Part shown: positions 7,614-17,248 of the stretch, piece by piece
How positions within the stretch are numbered: position 1 is the first letter of the stretch
Layout: every line of letters begins with the position of its first letter
NCBI GenBank assembly: GCA_963797535.1
Contig: CAWCPQ010000005.1
Span: 62,001 to 126,000, forward strand
Direction: 5' to 3'
DNA: 64,000 bases
Source of the DNA: JAWWOL01 sp963797535
Lineage (GTDB): Bacteria > Actinomycetota > Actinomycetes > JAWWOL01
Translations under genes and position numbers: made by a program
The notes under the pieces: model-generated
The model's input: the letters and a program-made list of their open reading frames with translations, nothing else
Told to the model about the DNA's origin: nothing
The model's database searches: none

Positions 7614-8845
7614 GGGGACACCGCCGCGTCCGCAGCCTCGACGATGCTCACCAGCAATGGTGCGATCTCGCGCAGCGGCCGTTCGTGCTCGACGGCGCCG
7701 AGAGCCTTTGCTGCGCCGGGCATCCCGTACACCGCGCTCGTCGCCTCGTCCTGCCCGATGGTGATCGCGCCGCAGTCCCGCATCTCCTTCAGGCCCGCCG
7801 CGCCGTCGCGGCCCATGCCGGTCATGATCACGCCGATGGCGGACCGGCCCACATGGTGCGCGATCGAGGTGAACGTCGGGTCGATGCCGGGGATGTGGAA
7901 CTGCGAGGGCGGCGGCACCTCGCAGGTCACCCGCATCCGCTCGTGCACGATCAGGTTGAGGCCACCGGGCGCGAGCGTCACCGTGCCCGGCAGCAGCCGC
8001 TTGCCGCTCTCGCCGACCCGGACCGGCAGCAGGCACTGGGTGTCCAACCACTGCGCCAGACCTTCGATGAAGCCGTCGGCCATGTGCTGGACCACGAGGA
8101 CGGACTGGCTGAGCTTGGGCGGCAGCGCGCTGAGCAGGTGGGCCAGCGCCTGGGGTCCGCCGGTCGACACCCCGATGGCGATCAGGTCGATCTTCTGAGG
8201 CAGCTCGGGAGGCTCGACGACGGTGGCCCGCAGCTGCCGTCGCTCCTTGGCCAGCAGCGACTCGACGCTGAGCGCCTCCGTCGGCTCGACGGCACGGGCT
8301 GCGGGCACCTTCGCAGGAGCTTGCTCCTCCCTGGCGGCGGGCGTCACACCCGCCAGCGACGTCGAGCGCAACCGGGCGCGGGGGTGGGTGATCACCCGAA
8401 CCCGGCTCGCGACCCGAAGCCGGCGACGCAGGGCCTCGGCGTACTCCTCCGGCTCCAGCGACTCCCTGGCCGAAGGCTTGGCCATGATGTCGACGGCACC
8501 CGCCGCCATCGCGGCCAGCCCGTTGACGTTCTCCGGTCCTGCGACGAACGCGGAGTAGACGACGATCGGTGTCGCATGCGTGGCCATGATCCGCTCGATC
8601 GCCTCGAGCCCGTTCATGACCGGGAGGTCGAGGTCCATCAGGACGACCATCGGGTGCAGCCGCTCGACCAGGGCCACTGCCTCGGCACCGGTACGGGCCT
8701 CGCCGATGACTGTCAGCTCCGGGTCGTTGTCGATCATGGTCCGCATCAGCCGACGCTGAACCGACGAGTCATCGACCACCACGACGCCGATACCGTGGTT
8801 CGGGCTGGCGGGGGGCACGGCGGGGATTGTGCTCCCTGTCACCAT
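7610..8845 (-). CDS. cheB: CheB protein-glutamate methylesterase/response regulator
   Basis: A 411-residue CheB. The receiver domain shows the acidic pair (VVVDDSSVQRR), the phospho-acceptor Asp in VLMDLDLPVMNG and the Lys in MAKPSA. A long linker (about residues 140-220) precedes the methylesterase domain, whose triad is visible as Ser in GVSTGGP, His in VVQHMADGF and Asp in TGMGRDGAAG. It removes methyl groups from, or deamidates, receptors. AAGGAG lies one base before ATG 8845 and four before GTG 8842, so GTG may be the real start. First gene of cheBRW; a promoter should lie in 8846-8961. Confidence 0.94.
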   Translation of the reverse strand: MVTGSTIPAVPPASPNHGIGVVVVDDSSVQRRLMRTMIDNDPELTVIGEARTGAEAVALVERLHPMVVLMDLDLPVMNGLEAIERIMATHATPIVVYSAFVAGPENVNGLAAMAAGAVDIMAKPSARESLEPEEYAEALRRRLRVASRVRVITHPRARLRSTSLAGVTPAAREEQAPAKVPAARAVEPTEALSVESLLAKERRQLRATVVEPPELPQKIDLIAIGVSTGGPQALAHLLSALPPKLSQSVLVVQHMADGFIEGLAQWLDTQCLLPVRVGESGKRLLPGTVTLAPGGLNLIVHERMRVTCEVPPPSQFHIPGIDPTFTSIAHHVGRSAIGVIMTGMGRDGAAGLKEMRDCGAITIGQDEATSAVYGMPGAAKALGAVEHERPLREIAPLLVSIVEAADAAVSP

Positions 8846-8961
8846 GCTCCTTCGGACGGCATCAGCCCCCGGTCGCGGCCGGAGGGAGCGCGCGCCAGCA
8901 GGCGGACGCTTCTGCCAGAACATCGACCGGGGCCGGCCCGCGCTTGAGTGCCTCGGGCGGG

Positions 8962-9666
8962 TCAGCGCAGCTGGAAGACTGCCCCTCGGCTGGTCAGGCC
9001 GCCGACCTTGCCGACCACCTTGTACGTGCCGGGCCGAGCCTCGGTGCCGGAGGCTGCGCAGCCGATCGAGGACGAGCGCTGGCGGTTCCAGACGTGGGAG
9101 TAGCCGACCGCCTGCTTGGCCTTGAAGACAGCGACGTTGGGCTCGTGCTTGGAGCAGTCGCTCGAGGACCAGATCTGGTCCGAGCCGGAGGTGATCACGA
9201 ACTTGCGGTTGGCGGTGCCCACGTCGATGGTGCACGAAGTAGTTCCGACGTTCTCAACCTCAAGGGCAAGGTGCGGCAGGACACCGGGGCCGTAGACGGT
9301 GTGGTCGGTGCTCACGGTCAACTTGATGGCGGAGTTGGGGCAACGCGGAACCGCGGCCACCGTGCTGGTCGCCGAGGTCTTGGCCGGGGCGGCGGACGTC
9401 TTCGCCGGCTTGGGCTTCGCGGCCGCTTTGGTCTTCGTTGGCGTCGGGGTCGGGGCGGGCGTGGGCGTGCCGCTGGTCGTCGGCGCGGGAGTCGTGGTGC
9501 CGGAGCTGTTCGGTGAGGGTGCCGCGTTAGCGCCGATGTGGCCGTTGATCTCGGTCCAGGCAAACCAGCCCACCAGGATCGCGAGCACTGCGGCCATCGC
9601 GCGTCGCCGCCAGTAGACCTCTGGCGGCAGCGACCCGACCGGATTCAGCAGCGGGTTGCTGTCCAT
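8962..9666 (-). CDS. Membrane-anchored extracellular protein with Pro/Thr-rich linker, unknown
   Basis: A 234-residue protein with a cytoplasmic N-terminus (MDSNPLLNPVGSLPPEVYWRR), one transmembrane segment (about residues 22-40), a low-complexity Pro/Thr/Ala/Lys linker (about 55-110) that could cross the cell wall, and a C-terminal beta-rich domain with four cysteines (CPNS, SCTID, DCSK, GCAA) suited to two disulfides. The C-terminal domain looks like an immunoglobulin-like binding module. No catalytic residues are recognised. It diverges from mutY, with 64 bases between the two starts. Confidence 0.75.
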   Translation of the reverse strand: MDSNPLLNPVGSLPPEVYWRRRAMAAVLAILVGWFAWTEINGHIGANAAPSPNSSGTTTPAPTTSGTPTPAPTPTPTKTKAAAKPKPAKTSAAPAKTSATSTVAAVPRCPNSAIKLTVSTDHTVYGPGVLPHLALEVENVGTTSCTIDVGTANRKFVITSGSDQIWSSSDCSKHEPNVAVFKAKQAVGYSHVWNRQRSSSIGCAASGTEARPGTYKVVGKVGGLTSRGAVFQLR

Positions 9667-9730
9667 GCCGCGAATGCTAGGCGCGAATGTGGCCGCACCC
9701 ACGAAGCCGCGCCGTGCGAGGATCGACCGG

Positions 9731-10612
9731 ATGACTGAGTTTGCCGCGCCGCTAGAGGTTGTCGTCCGGGAGTGGTACGCCACGGCCGCCCGCGACCTGC
9801 CGTGGCGGCGTCCCGGCGTATCCGCTTGGGCAGTCCTCGTCAGCGAGTTCATGCTGCAGCAGACGCCGGTCGCCAGGGTCGAGCCGGTGTACGAGAGCTG
9901 GCTGCGCCGATGGCCCACGCCCGGAGCACTGGCAGACGCCGCACCCGGCGAGGCCGTGCGGGAGTGGGGGCGGCTGGGCTACCCGCGCCGCGCCCTGAGA
10001 CTGCACGCGGCTGCCGTCGAGATCGACAACAGCTATGACGGGGTCGTGCCCTCGTCGGTGGACGACCTGCTCGGGCTCCCCGGCGTCGGCGCCTACACCG
10101 CTCGCGCTGTCGCCGCCTTCGCCTACCGGCAAAGGCAACCAGTGCTCGACACCAATGTCCGCCGGGTGCTGGCGCGCTGCCTGGGCGGGCGCGCCGACGT
10201 GGGCGCGTCGGTCACCGCGCCCGAGTGGGCCCTGGCCGAGTCGGTGCTGCCGGCTGATCCGGAGGACGCTGCGACGTACTCCGTCGCGGTGATGGAGCTC
10301 GGCGCGCTGGTCTGCACCTCGCGTTCACCGTTGTGCCCGTCCTGCCCGCTCGCCTCCCGCTGCGCCTGGCTGGCGCTCGGGAGCCCGCCGCTGGACGGCC
10401 TCGCCAAGCGGCCGCAGGGCTACGCGGGCACCGACCGGCAGGTGCGGGGACGGCTGCTCGCCGTCTTGCGGGACGCCGAGGGTCCCGTACCGCTGGCTGC
10501 TCTGACCGCCGTGTGGTCCGACGACGTCCAACGCGACCGATCACTGGCCGGCCTGGTCGACGACGGCCTGGTCGAGGTCCGCGGCGACGCGTTCTGCCTG
10601 CCCGGTTTGTGA
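9731..10612 (+). CDS. mutY: A/G-specific adenine glycosylase MutY
   Basis: A 293-residue HhH-GPD glycosylase. The general acid is Glu39 in EFMLQQT. The helix-hairpin-helix is LPGVGAYTA (residues 116-124), with catalytic Asp140 in LDTNVRR. The 4Fe-4S loop has Cys195-x6-Cys202-x2-Cys205-x5-Cys211. MutY removes adenine mispaired with 8-oxoguanine. The C-terminus after the cluster is short (about 80 residues) and lacks an obvious full NUDIX-like 8-oxoG reader domain, as in many actinobacterial homologues. It is a single gene with divergent and downstream neighbours of unrelated function. Confidence 0.95.
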   Translation: MTEFAAPLEVVVREWYATAARDLPWRRPGVSAWAVLVSEFMLQQTPVARVEPVYESWLRRWPTPGALADAAPGEAVREWGRLGYPRRALRLHAAAVEIDNSYDGVVPSSVDDLLGLPGVGAYTARAVAAFAYRQRQPVLDTNVRRVLARCLGGRADVGASVTAPEWALAESVLPADPEDAATYSVAVMELGALVCTSRSPLCPSCPLASRCAWLALGSPPLDGLAKRPQGYAGTDRQVRGRLLAVLRDAEGPVPLAALTAVWSDDVQRDRSLAGLVDDGLVEVRGDAFCLPGL

Positions 10613-10718
10613 TCCTGCGGAAACTACTCACGCGAGCGAGTGAAGATTTGTGGTTCCCTCGTGCAACCGCGGGTGCCGGTGGGGGGTCTCATCTGGCAAG
10701 GACCGCGCAGGAGGTTCG

Positions 10719-11288
10719 ATGAGCCAGAGCACGACCGCAGCCCCACCGGACGGGGACGCGGCCGATTTCGATGCGTTCTACCGAGCCAGCCGCGACCGGC
10801 TGCTCGGTCAGGTCTACGCGTTCACCGCTGATCGCGGCGACGCGCAGGACTGCCTGGCCGAGGCCTACATGCGGGCCTGGCAACGGTGGACGCAGATCTC
10901 CCGGTACGACGCGCCCGAGGCCTGGGTCCGCACCGTCGCCTTCCGGTTGGCGGTCAACCGCTGGCGCAAGGCGACCAACGCTGCCAAGGCCTGGCGGCGC
11001 AACGGCGAGCCGGTGCCGGTGGCCGGACCGTCCGCCGACACCATCGACATGGTGCGGGCGCTGCGCTCACTGCCCGAGGCTCAACGCCGAGCCCTGGTCC
11101 TGTTCCACATCGCCGACCTGAGCGTGGAGGAGATCGCCCGAGAGACCGAGTGCCCCGTCGGAACGGTGAAGGCACGGCTGTCCCGCGGCCGCGCAGCCCT
11201 CGCCCTGCTCCTGACCGACGAGAGCCACCCCCTGATCGCGCCGCCCGATGGTGACGTCCCGCCGGCGCGCGAAAGGAACCTGCTGTGA
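10719..11288 (+). CDS. ECF sigma factor, SigE-family
   Basis: A 189-residue sigma-70 family ECF factor from ATG 10719 behind AGGAGG. Region 2 covers about residues 15-90 (DFDAFYRASRDRLLGQVYAFTADRGDAQDCLAEAYMRAW is interrupted by no gap) and region 4 covers about 115-170 (ALRSLPEAQRRALVLFHI, EEIARE, PVGTVKARLSRGR). It redirects RNA polymerase to a stress-type promoter. The stop overlaps the next start (GTGA). The partner is a one-pass membrane protein, as expected of a sigma/membrane-regulator pair. Confidence 0.9.
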   Translation: MSQSTTAAPPDGDAADFDAFYRASRDRLLGQVYAFTADRGDAQDCLAEAYMRAWQRWTQISRYDAPEAWVRTVAFRLAVNRWRKATNAAKAWRRNGEPVPVAGPSADTIDMVRALRSLPEAQRRALVLFHIADLSVEEIARETECPVGTVKARLSRGRAALALLLTDESHPLIAPPDGDVPPARERNLL

Positions 11289-12146
11289 CCCGCCCCCTGG
11301 ACAACATGTTCGACGAGCTGTCGGGCCCCGCCCAACCGCTCGGCCCCACCGACTGGCCCGAGCCTGGGTCGCTGCGACGTCGAGCCGAGCACCGTCGTAC
11401 GGTACGGCGCGCCTCCATCGCCTCCGGCGTGGCACTGGCCGCGGCTGCGGTGATCGCCGTGCCGCTGACCATGGCCGGCTCGCACCACGGCACCGTCGTG
11501 CCCGCGCAGTCGGTGACGCCGGTTCCAACAGCGAAGGCCGCTGCCACCACCACACCCGGCACACCGCTGAAGCCGGGCGCTGCTGTTCCGGTCGGCGACA
11601 CCGTACAGATCGGCACGTTCAGCCTGACCGTTCCCGTCGGCTGGGGCGTCAGGCGAACCACCGGCAACTACGACAATCCGGCCCACGTCTACCACCGGGC
11701 CTGCGTCGCGCCGCCGGCCACAGCGACCACGCGGTCGCTGTACCACTGCGCCGGCCTCGACATCTATTACGACGGGTTCCTGCCCGGCGACGGGACGTCG
11801 GCGTACAGCAACGACCCGCTGCACGAGCGGAAGTCGGCTCCGGCTTGGCGTCATGGCAATGCACGCTGCCACCTGCCCGGCGACCGGGACGACGCCGGGC
11901 GTTGCGACAACCGGCACCTTGGGTGGACCGGCGCTGTTCAGCAACCCCAAGCTGGGTAGGAGCGCGACGGGAAAGGTGACGACCGCTGTCTACAACGTCT
12001 GGAGCGTGGGCTGTGTCGACGGCACCACCTTTGCCCCGCGAGCGTGGTACTTGCCGAAGACCGGGGCGGTGTTCTTCCTGTACGACGAGAACCCGCAGGC
12101 ACAGGCTTTGATGGCGACGGTGCACACGGGGCTCGAGCCCCTGTAA
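11285..12146 (+). CDS. One-pass membrane protein coupled to the ECF sigma factor (apparent frameshift)
   Basis: The reading from GTG 11285 gives a short cytoplasmic part (about 45 residues), one transmembrane segment (about 46-66, IASGVALAAAAVIAVPLTMAG), a Thr/Pro-rich linker and an extracellular domain. Around 11845-11855 good coding moves to the +1 frame and runs on as VMAMHAATCP through AVYNVWSVGCVDGT to the stop at 12146; the original frame ends early at 11959. One extra base explains it, and restored length is about 286 residues. Position and topology suggest an anti-sigma or sensor role, but no ZAS zinc motif (HxxxCxxC) is visible in the cytoplasmic part. Confidence 0.7.
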
Positions 12147-12165
12147 TCTGCTCGATGAGCCAATG

Positions 12166-12205
12166 ACAACGGCCCCTGCCTCGAGGGGGAGGCAGGAGCC
12201 GTTGT
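12166..12205. terminator. Bidirectional hairpin terminator between convergent genes
   Basis: A 17-base stem (12166-12182 against 12189-12205, one mismatch) with a 6-base loop. It sits 20 bases after the stop of the sigma-partner gene and 15 bases after the clpC stop on the other strand, so it can serve both. No U-run follows, which is common in actinobacteria. Confidence 0.8.
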
Positions 12206-12220
12206 CGTACGCGTGCTGGG

Positions 12221-14792
12221 TTACTCCGGCGGGTCGATCGACGGCGGCGCCGTCGCCGGTGCTGTTGCGGCGGGGCCGGCAGCCTCGACGGCTGCGGCCT
12301 CCACCGGCGGCACGTCCGGGACGGCCTCGGGCTGAGCCTCGCCACGGAACGTGAAGACCTTGCGGCCCTCGGGACCGTCGGGGCCCTCGGCTGTGTCGAC
12401 GACCACGATCTGGCCGGGACGCAGCTCACCGAAGAGGATCTTCTCGGACAGCGCGTCCTCGATCTCGCGCTGGATGGTACGGCGCAACGGCCGCGCACCC
12501 AGGGACGAGTCGTAGCCGCGCTCGGCCAGCAGCTCCTTGGCCGACCGGGTCAGCTCGAGACCCATGTCCTTGTTCTTCATCTGGGTGTCGACCCGGTTGA
12601 GCATGAGGTCGACGATCTGGACGATGTCGTCGGTCGAGAGCTGGTGGAACACGATCGTGTCGTCGACGCGGTTGAGGAACTCGGGCCGGAAGTGCTGCTT
12701 GAGCTCGTCCTGGACCTTGGCCTTCATCCGGTCGTAGTCGACCGTGCCGCCACCGGTGGAGAACCCGATGCCCGGACCCTTGGCGATGTCGCGGGTGCCG
12801 AGGTTGGTGGTCATGATGATCACCGTGTTCTTGAAGTCGACCGCGCGACCCTGGGAGTCGGTCAGCCGGCCGTCCTCGAGCACCTGCAGCAACGTGTTGA
12901 ACACGTCCGGGTGGGCCTTCTCGACCTCGTCGAAGAGCACCACGGAGAACGGCTTGCGGCGCACTCGCTCGGTGAGCTGGCCACCCTCCTCGTAGCCGAC
13001 GTAGCCGGGCGGGGAGCCGACCAGCCGCGAGACCGTGTGCTTCTCCATGAACTCGCTCATGTCGAGCTGGATCAGCGCCTCTTCGTCGCCGAACAGGAAG
13101 TCGGCCAGCGTCTTGGACAGCTCGGTCTTACCGACACCGGACGGGCCGGCGAAGATGAACGAGCCACCGGGACGCTTGGGGTCCTTGAGGCCGGCCCTGG
13201 TGCGGCGGATCGCCTGGGAGACGGCCTTGACGGCGTCCTCCTGGCCGATGATCCGCTTGTGCAGCTCGTCCTCCATGCGGAGCAGACGCGCGGTCTCCTC
13301 CTCGGTGAGCTTGAACACCGGGATGCCGGTCCAGGTCGCGAGGACCTCGGCGATCTCCTCGTCGGTGACCTCGGCCACGACGTCCATGTCGCCGGCCTTC
13401 CACTCCTTCTCGCGCTGAGCCTTCTCGGCCAGCAGCTGCTTCTCCTTGTCGCGGAGGTTGGCAGCCTTCTCGAAGTCCTGGGCGTCGATCGCCGACTCCT
13501 TGTCGCGACGCACCTGGGCGATGCGCTCGTCGTACTCGCGCAGGTCCGGCGGCGCGGTCATGCGACGGATGCGCATGCGCGAGCCGGCCTCGTCGATCAG
13601 GTCGATCGCCTTGTCCGGCAGGAACCGGTCACTGATGTAGCGGTCGGCCAGGGTGGCCGCCGCGACCAGCGCCGAGTCGGTGATGGAGACCCGGTGGTGC
13701 GCCTCGTACCGGTCCCGGAGTCCCTTGAGGATCTCGATGGTGTGGGCCAGGCTCGGCTCGCCGACCTGGATCGGCTGGAACCGGCGCTCGAGGGCAGCAT
13801 CCTTCTCGAGGTGCTTGCGGTACTCGTCGAGCGTGGTCGCACCGATCGTCTGGAGCTCACCGCGGGCCAGCATCGGCTTGAGGATGGAGGCAGCGTCGAT
13901 CGCGCCCTCAGCGGCACCGGCACCGACGAGGGTGTGGATCTCGTCGATGAACAAGATGATGTCGCCGCGGGTGCGGATCTCCTTGAGGACCTTCTTCAGC
14001 CGCTCCTCGAAGTCACCGCGGTAGCGGCTGCCGGCGACGAGCGCGCCGAGGTCGAGGGTGTAGAGCTGCTTGTCCTTGAGCGTCTCGGGCACCTCGCCCT
14101 TGATGATCGCCTGGGCCAGGCCCTCGACGACCGCCGTCTTGCCGACACCGGGCTCACCGATGAGGACAGGGTTGTTCTTTGTACGTCGCGACAGCACCTG
14201 CATGACGCGCTCGATCTCTTTCTCGCGCCCGATGACCGGGTCGAGCTTGTTCTCCCGCGCGGCCTGGGTGAGGTTGCGGCCGAACTGGTCGAGAACGAGC
14301 GAGGTCGAGGGGGTGCCCTCGGCGGGGCCACCGGCTGCGGCGGCCTCCTTGCCCTGGTAGCCGGACAGGAGCTGGATGACCTGCTGGCGGACCCGGTTGA
14401 GGTCGGCGCCGAGCTTGACCAGCACCTGGGCTGCGACGCCCTCACCCTCGCGGATGAGGCCGAGCAGGATGTGCTCGGTACCGATGTAGTTGTGACCGAG
14501 CTGCAAGCGCCTCGCGGAGGCTGAGCTCGAGCACCTTCTTGGCTCGAGGGGTGAACGGGATGTGCCCGCTCGGTGCCTGCTGGCCCTGGCCGATGATCTC
14601 CTCGACCTGCTGGCGGACACCCTCCAGCGAGATGCCGAGGCTCTCGAGCGCCTTGGCAGCGACGCCTTCACCCTCGTGGATCAGGCCGAGCAGGATGTGC
14701 TCGGTCCCGATGTAGTTGTGGTTGAGCATCCGGGCCTCTTCTTGGGCCAGGACGACAACACGACGGGCGCGGTCGGTAAACCTCTCGAACAT
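12221..14792 (-). CDS. clpC: ATP-dependent protease ATP-binding subunit ClpC (apparent 1-base insertion)
   Basis: The gene reads from ATG 14792 (MFERFTDRARRVVVLAQEEAR). It shows two Clp-N repeats (HNYIGTEHILLGL twice), a first AAA module with Walker A GEPGVGKT, a UVR-like middle segment (AIDAQDFEKAANLRDKEKQL), a second AAA module with GPSGVGKT, and a C-terminal extension. Restored length is about 856 residues, normal for ClpC. Inside the second Clp-N repeat the frame breaks: the coding strand reads GCGCTTGCAGCTC where GCGCTGCAGCTC restores REALQLGHNY, an extra A at plus 14505-14506. ClpC unfolds proteins for ClpP. As clpC is normally essential in actinobacteria, sequencing error is likely. 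Confidence 0.93.
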
Positions 14793-15068
14793 GATCGCTC
14801 CTTACAGAGCGGGGACGAGGAGGGGTGGTCCCCGTCCTTCCGCAAGCTAGCCCTGCTGGTCGACCGCGTGTTGCGGACGACGTGACCCGGAGCGCAAGCC
14901 CCGCGACCCGCCGTTGCTGCTGCCTTTCACTTACTTGGTGCAATACCTCGGCGTCCACACCCGGACCTGAGCGCCCGAGCGTGTATTGCCAACGTACGCC
15001 TTTGCGCGGTCCGACTGCTGTACGCATCCCAACTTGCCACGCTGGAGCAGTGTTCCCCACCGGTATCA

Positions 15069-15086
15069 GTTCGCCCGTGAGCGAAC
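15069..15086. promoter_or_regulatory. ClgR-type operator upstream of clpC
   Basis: Perfect dyad GTTCGC-CCGTGA-GCGAAC. It matches the ClgR consensus GTTCGC-Y-N5-GCG on both strands, as I recall it from Streptomyces. ClgR activates clp and other protein-quality genes in actinobacteria. The site is upstream of clpC on its strand, at about -277 from the start codon, which supports ClgR control of clpC. Confidence 0.65.
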
Positions 15087-15113
15087 AGCTGCGGCGCTGC
15101 TCGGGAACGAGAC

Positions 15114-15148
15114 GGACCCCTTGGTGACGCAGTGTCACCAAGAGGTCC
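15114..15148 (-). terminator. Hairpin terminator downstream of lsr2
   Basis: A 15-base stem (15114-15128 against 15134-15148, one mismatch) with a 5-base loop, starting 24 bases after the lsr2 stop. It also separates lsr2 transcription from the ClgR-controlled clpC region. Confidence 0.65.
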
Positions 15149-15172
15149 GGTTCGCTCGTCGTACGGTTGCCG

Positions 15173-15533
15173 TTAGTGAGCGGCCTCGTACTGCGCAACG
15201 ATCGTGGCCGGGATGCGACCGCGCTCGTTGACGCAGGCCCTTGGCCTTGGCCCAGGCGCGGATGTCGCCAGCCCGCTGACGGTCGGAACCGGCGGCGGGA
15301 CGAGCAGCGGCGGCGGGGCGGGCAGCGGCGCGGCGACCGGAGCGGGCGCCACCGATGCGGCGGCCGGCACCGACGTACGGCGCGAGGGAGTCACGAAGCT
15401 CTGCGGCGTGGTCGTCGCAGACGTCGATCTCATAGCTCGTGCCGTCGAGGGAGAAGGAAATGGTCTCGGTGCCCGGGGTCACGTCGTCGTCGTGGACGTC
15501 GCAGACCAGCAGAACCTGAACGCGTTGCGCCAT
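15173..15533 (-). CDS. lsr2: Nucleoid-associated protein Lsr2 (apparent frameshift near C-terminus)
   Basis: From ATG 15533 it reads MAQRVQVLLVCDVHDDDV, then the Lsr2 dimerisation domain (TISFSLDGTSYEIDVCDDHAAELR), an Ala/Arg/Pro-rich linker and DIRAWAKAKGL. The frame is lost at about 15231-15240; the typical ending VNERGRIPATIVAQYEAAH follows in the next frame to TAA 15175. The ERGRIP segment is the AT-hook-like minor-groove motif. Comparison with known Lsr2 suggests one residue is missing at the junction, so a 2-base loss fits better here than a 1-base gain. Lsr2 is the actinobacterial xenogeneic silencer. Length is about 119 residues. Confidence 0.9.
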
Positions 15534-15686
15534 TGTGGGCGTACCTTTCAGCGGTTGGTGAAGTGGTTACACGTTAATGCCCGGCAACGCATTCCGCAAA
15601 AGACGCGCGCCTAATCGCTCGGGAAAACATCCCGGCGGGCAGGTTGCGGGCCACGAATGGGCGGGGCCGGCGCTCCGGGATGCCGC

Positions 15687-17214
15687 TTACTCCGGCTTGA
15701 CCAAGGGAAACAAGATTGTGTCTCGGATGCTGGCGCCGGTGAGCAGCATCAGGAGCCGGTCGATGCCCATTCCCAATCCTCCGGAAGGCGGCATCGCGTA
15801 TTCGAGCGCGCGCAGGAAGTCCTCGTCGAGCTGCATCGCCTCGACGTCTCCGCCGGCCGCGAGCAGCGACTGCTCGGTCAGCCGACGCCGCTGCTCGACC
15901 GGGTCGACGAGCTCGGAGTAGGCCGTTCCGATCTCTTTCCCGTACGCCACCAGATCCCATCGCTCGGCGAGGCGGGGGTCGTCCCTGTGCTGCCTGGTCA
16001 ACGGACTGACGTCAGTGGGAAAGTCCCGATAGAACGTGGGTTCGACCGTGTGCTGCTCGAGCAGGTGCTCGTACATCTCGAGGATGATCTGGCCCCGGCC
16101 CCAGGCGGGATCGAGCGAAATCCCGGCAAGCGCACACAGCCGGACAAGGTCGGACAAGTCGGTATCCGGACTCAGTGGCTCGCCCAGTTTTTCCGAAAGC
16201 CCGCCGTAAACGGTCACGGACCGCCACATACCCCCAAGATCCTTTTCGGTTCCGTCAACGTGGGTCACGACCGTCGAACCGAATGCCGCGATCGCGGCTT
16301 CCTGGATGAGTTCACGGGTCATCGTCTGCATCTGGTCGTAGTCGCCGTACGCCTGATAGGCCTCGAGCATCGTGAACTCGGGGTTGTGCGAAGCGTCGAC
16401 GCCCTCGTTGCGAAAGTTGCGGTTGATCTCGAAGACCCGCTCAACGCCGCCGACCGCCAGCCGCTTAAGAAAAAGCTCAGGAGCGATCCGGAGGAAGAGC
16501 TCCATGTTGTAGGCGTTGATATGCGTCTTGAAGGGACGGGCGTTGGCGCCGCCGTGGACGACCTGCAGCATCGGGGTCTCGACCTCGACGTAGTCACGGG
16601 CGGTCAGGGAGTCGCGTACGGAGCGCACCGCGGCACTGCGCAGCTTGAGCATCCGGCGCGAGTCCGGGTTGACGATCAGGTCGACGTAGCGCATCCGGAC
16701 CCGTTGCTCGGTGCCCAGCCCCTTGTGCTTCTCCGGCAGCGGGCGCAACGACTTGGCCGTGATGGCCCAGTCGTCGGCCAGGACGGACAGCTCGCCGCGG
16801 CGTGAGGTGATGACCTCGCCGGTGATGCCGACGTGGTCGCCGAGGTCGACGTAGGCCTTCCACCGCGCCAGCGACTCCTCGCCGAGCCGGTCGAGGCTGA
16901 GCATGACCTGGATGTCGCCGGAGCCGTCGCGGATGGAGGCGAAGCACAGCTTGCCGCCGATGCGGCTGAGCATCACGCGGCCGGTGATCCCGACCCGTAT
17001 CGCCGGTGGCCACGTCGGGCTCGAGGTCGGCGTAGGTCTCCCGCAACGGCCCGATCTGCGTCGTCCGCGGGTAGCCGAGCGGGTAGGGGTCGAGGCCGTC
17101 GGCGCGCATCCGGTCGAGCTTGTCCAGCCGGACCCGCATCTGCTCCGGCAGGTCCTCGACGCCGGAGTCGTCGAGCTCGGTGGACTGGTTCGCCGTCGTG
17201 TCGTCGTTGGTCAC
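15687..17214 (-). CDS. lysS: Lysyl-tRNA synthetase, class II (apparent 1-base insertion)
   Basis: A class II synthetase: OB-fold anticodon domain (VGITGRVMLSRIGGKLCFASIRDG), motif 2 FRNEGVDASHNPEFTMLEAY, and motif 3 GGLGMGIDRLLMLL, with restored length about 508 residues. The first 80 residues lie in another frame. The break is at about 17000, where GATACGGGTCGGG restores GDTVGITG if one G is dropped. GTG 17214 is the best start: GAGAGG lies nine bases ahead of it; ATG 17223 would sit on top of that site. It charges tRNA-Lys. It follows the cofactor run (coaX) by 34 bases. Confidence 0.95.
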
Positions 17215-17248
17215 GGCGAACATCCTCTCAGCACCGGGCGGTCGAGGC

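Larger units (their letters stand above)
14793..15172. other. clpC/lsr2 intergenic region (380 bases)
   Basis: No gene is seen. It holds the clpC leader and promoter region, a ClgR-type operator (15069-15086) and the lsr2 terminator-like hairpin (15114-15148). The 277 bases between the operator and the clpC start imply a long leader or a second promoter; I could not place a clear -10/-35 pair. Confidence 0.6.

Noticed and set aside
10613..10718. ECF-type autoregulated promoter (GGAAAC near 10619)
   Set aside because: No matching -10 at the usual spacing could be placed, so the call would rest on six bases only.
11853..12146. Independent 97-residue gene
   Set aside because: It is the C-terminal part of the sigma-partner protein in the shifted frame; it has no ribosome site.
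12644..14524. 626-residue open reading on the plus strand opposite clpC
   Set aside because: Shadow of clpC with repetitive Asp/Leu/Gly/Arg composition and no domain.
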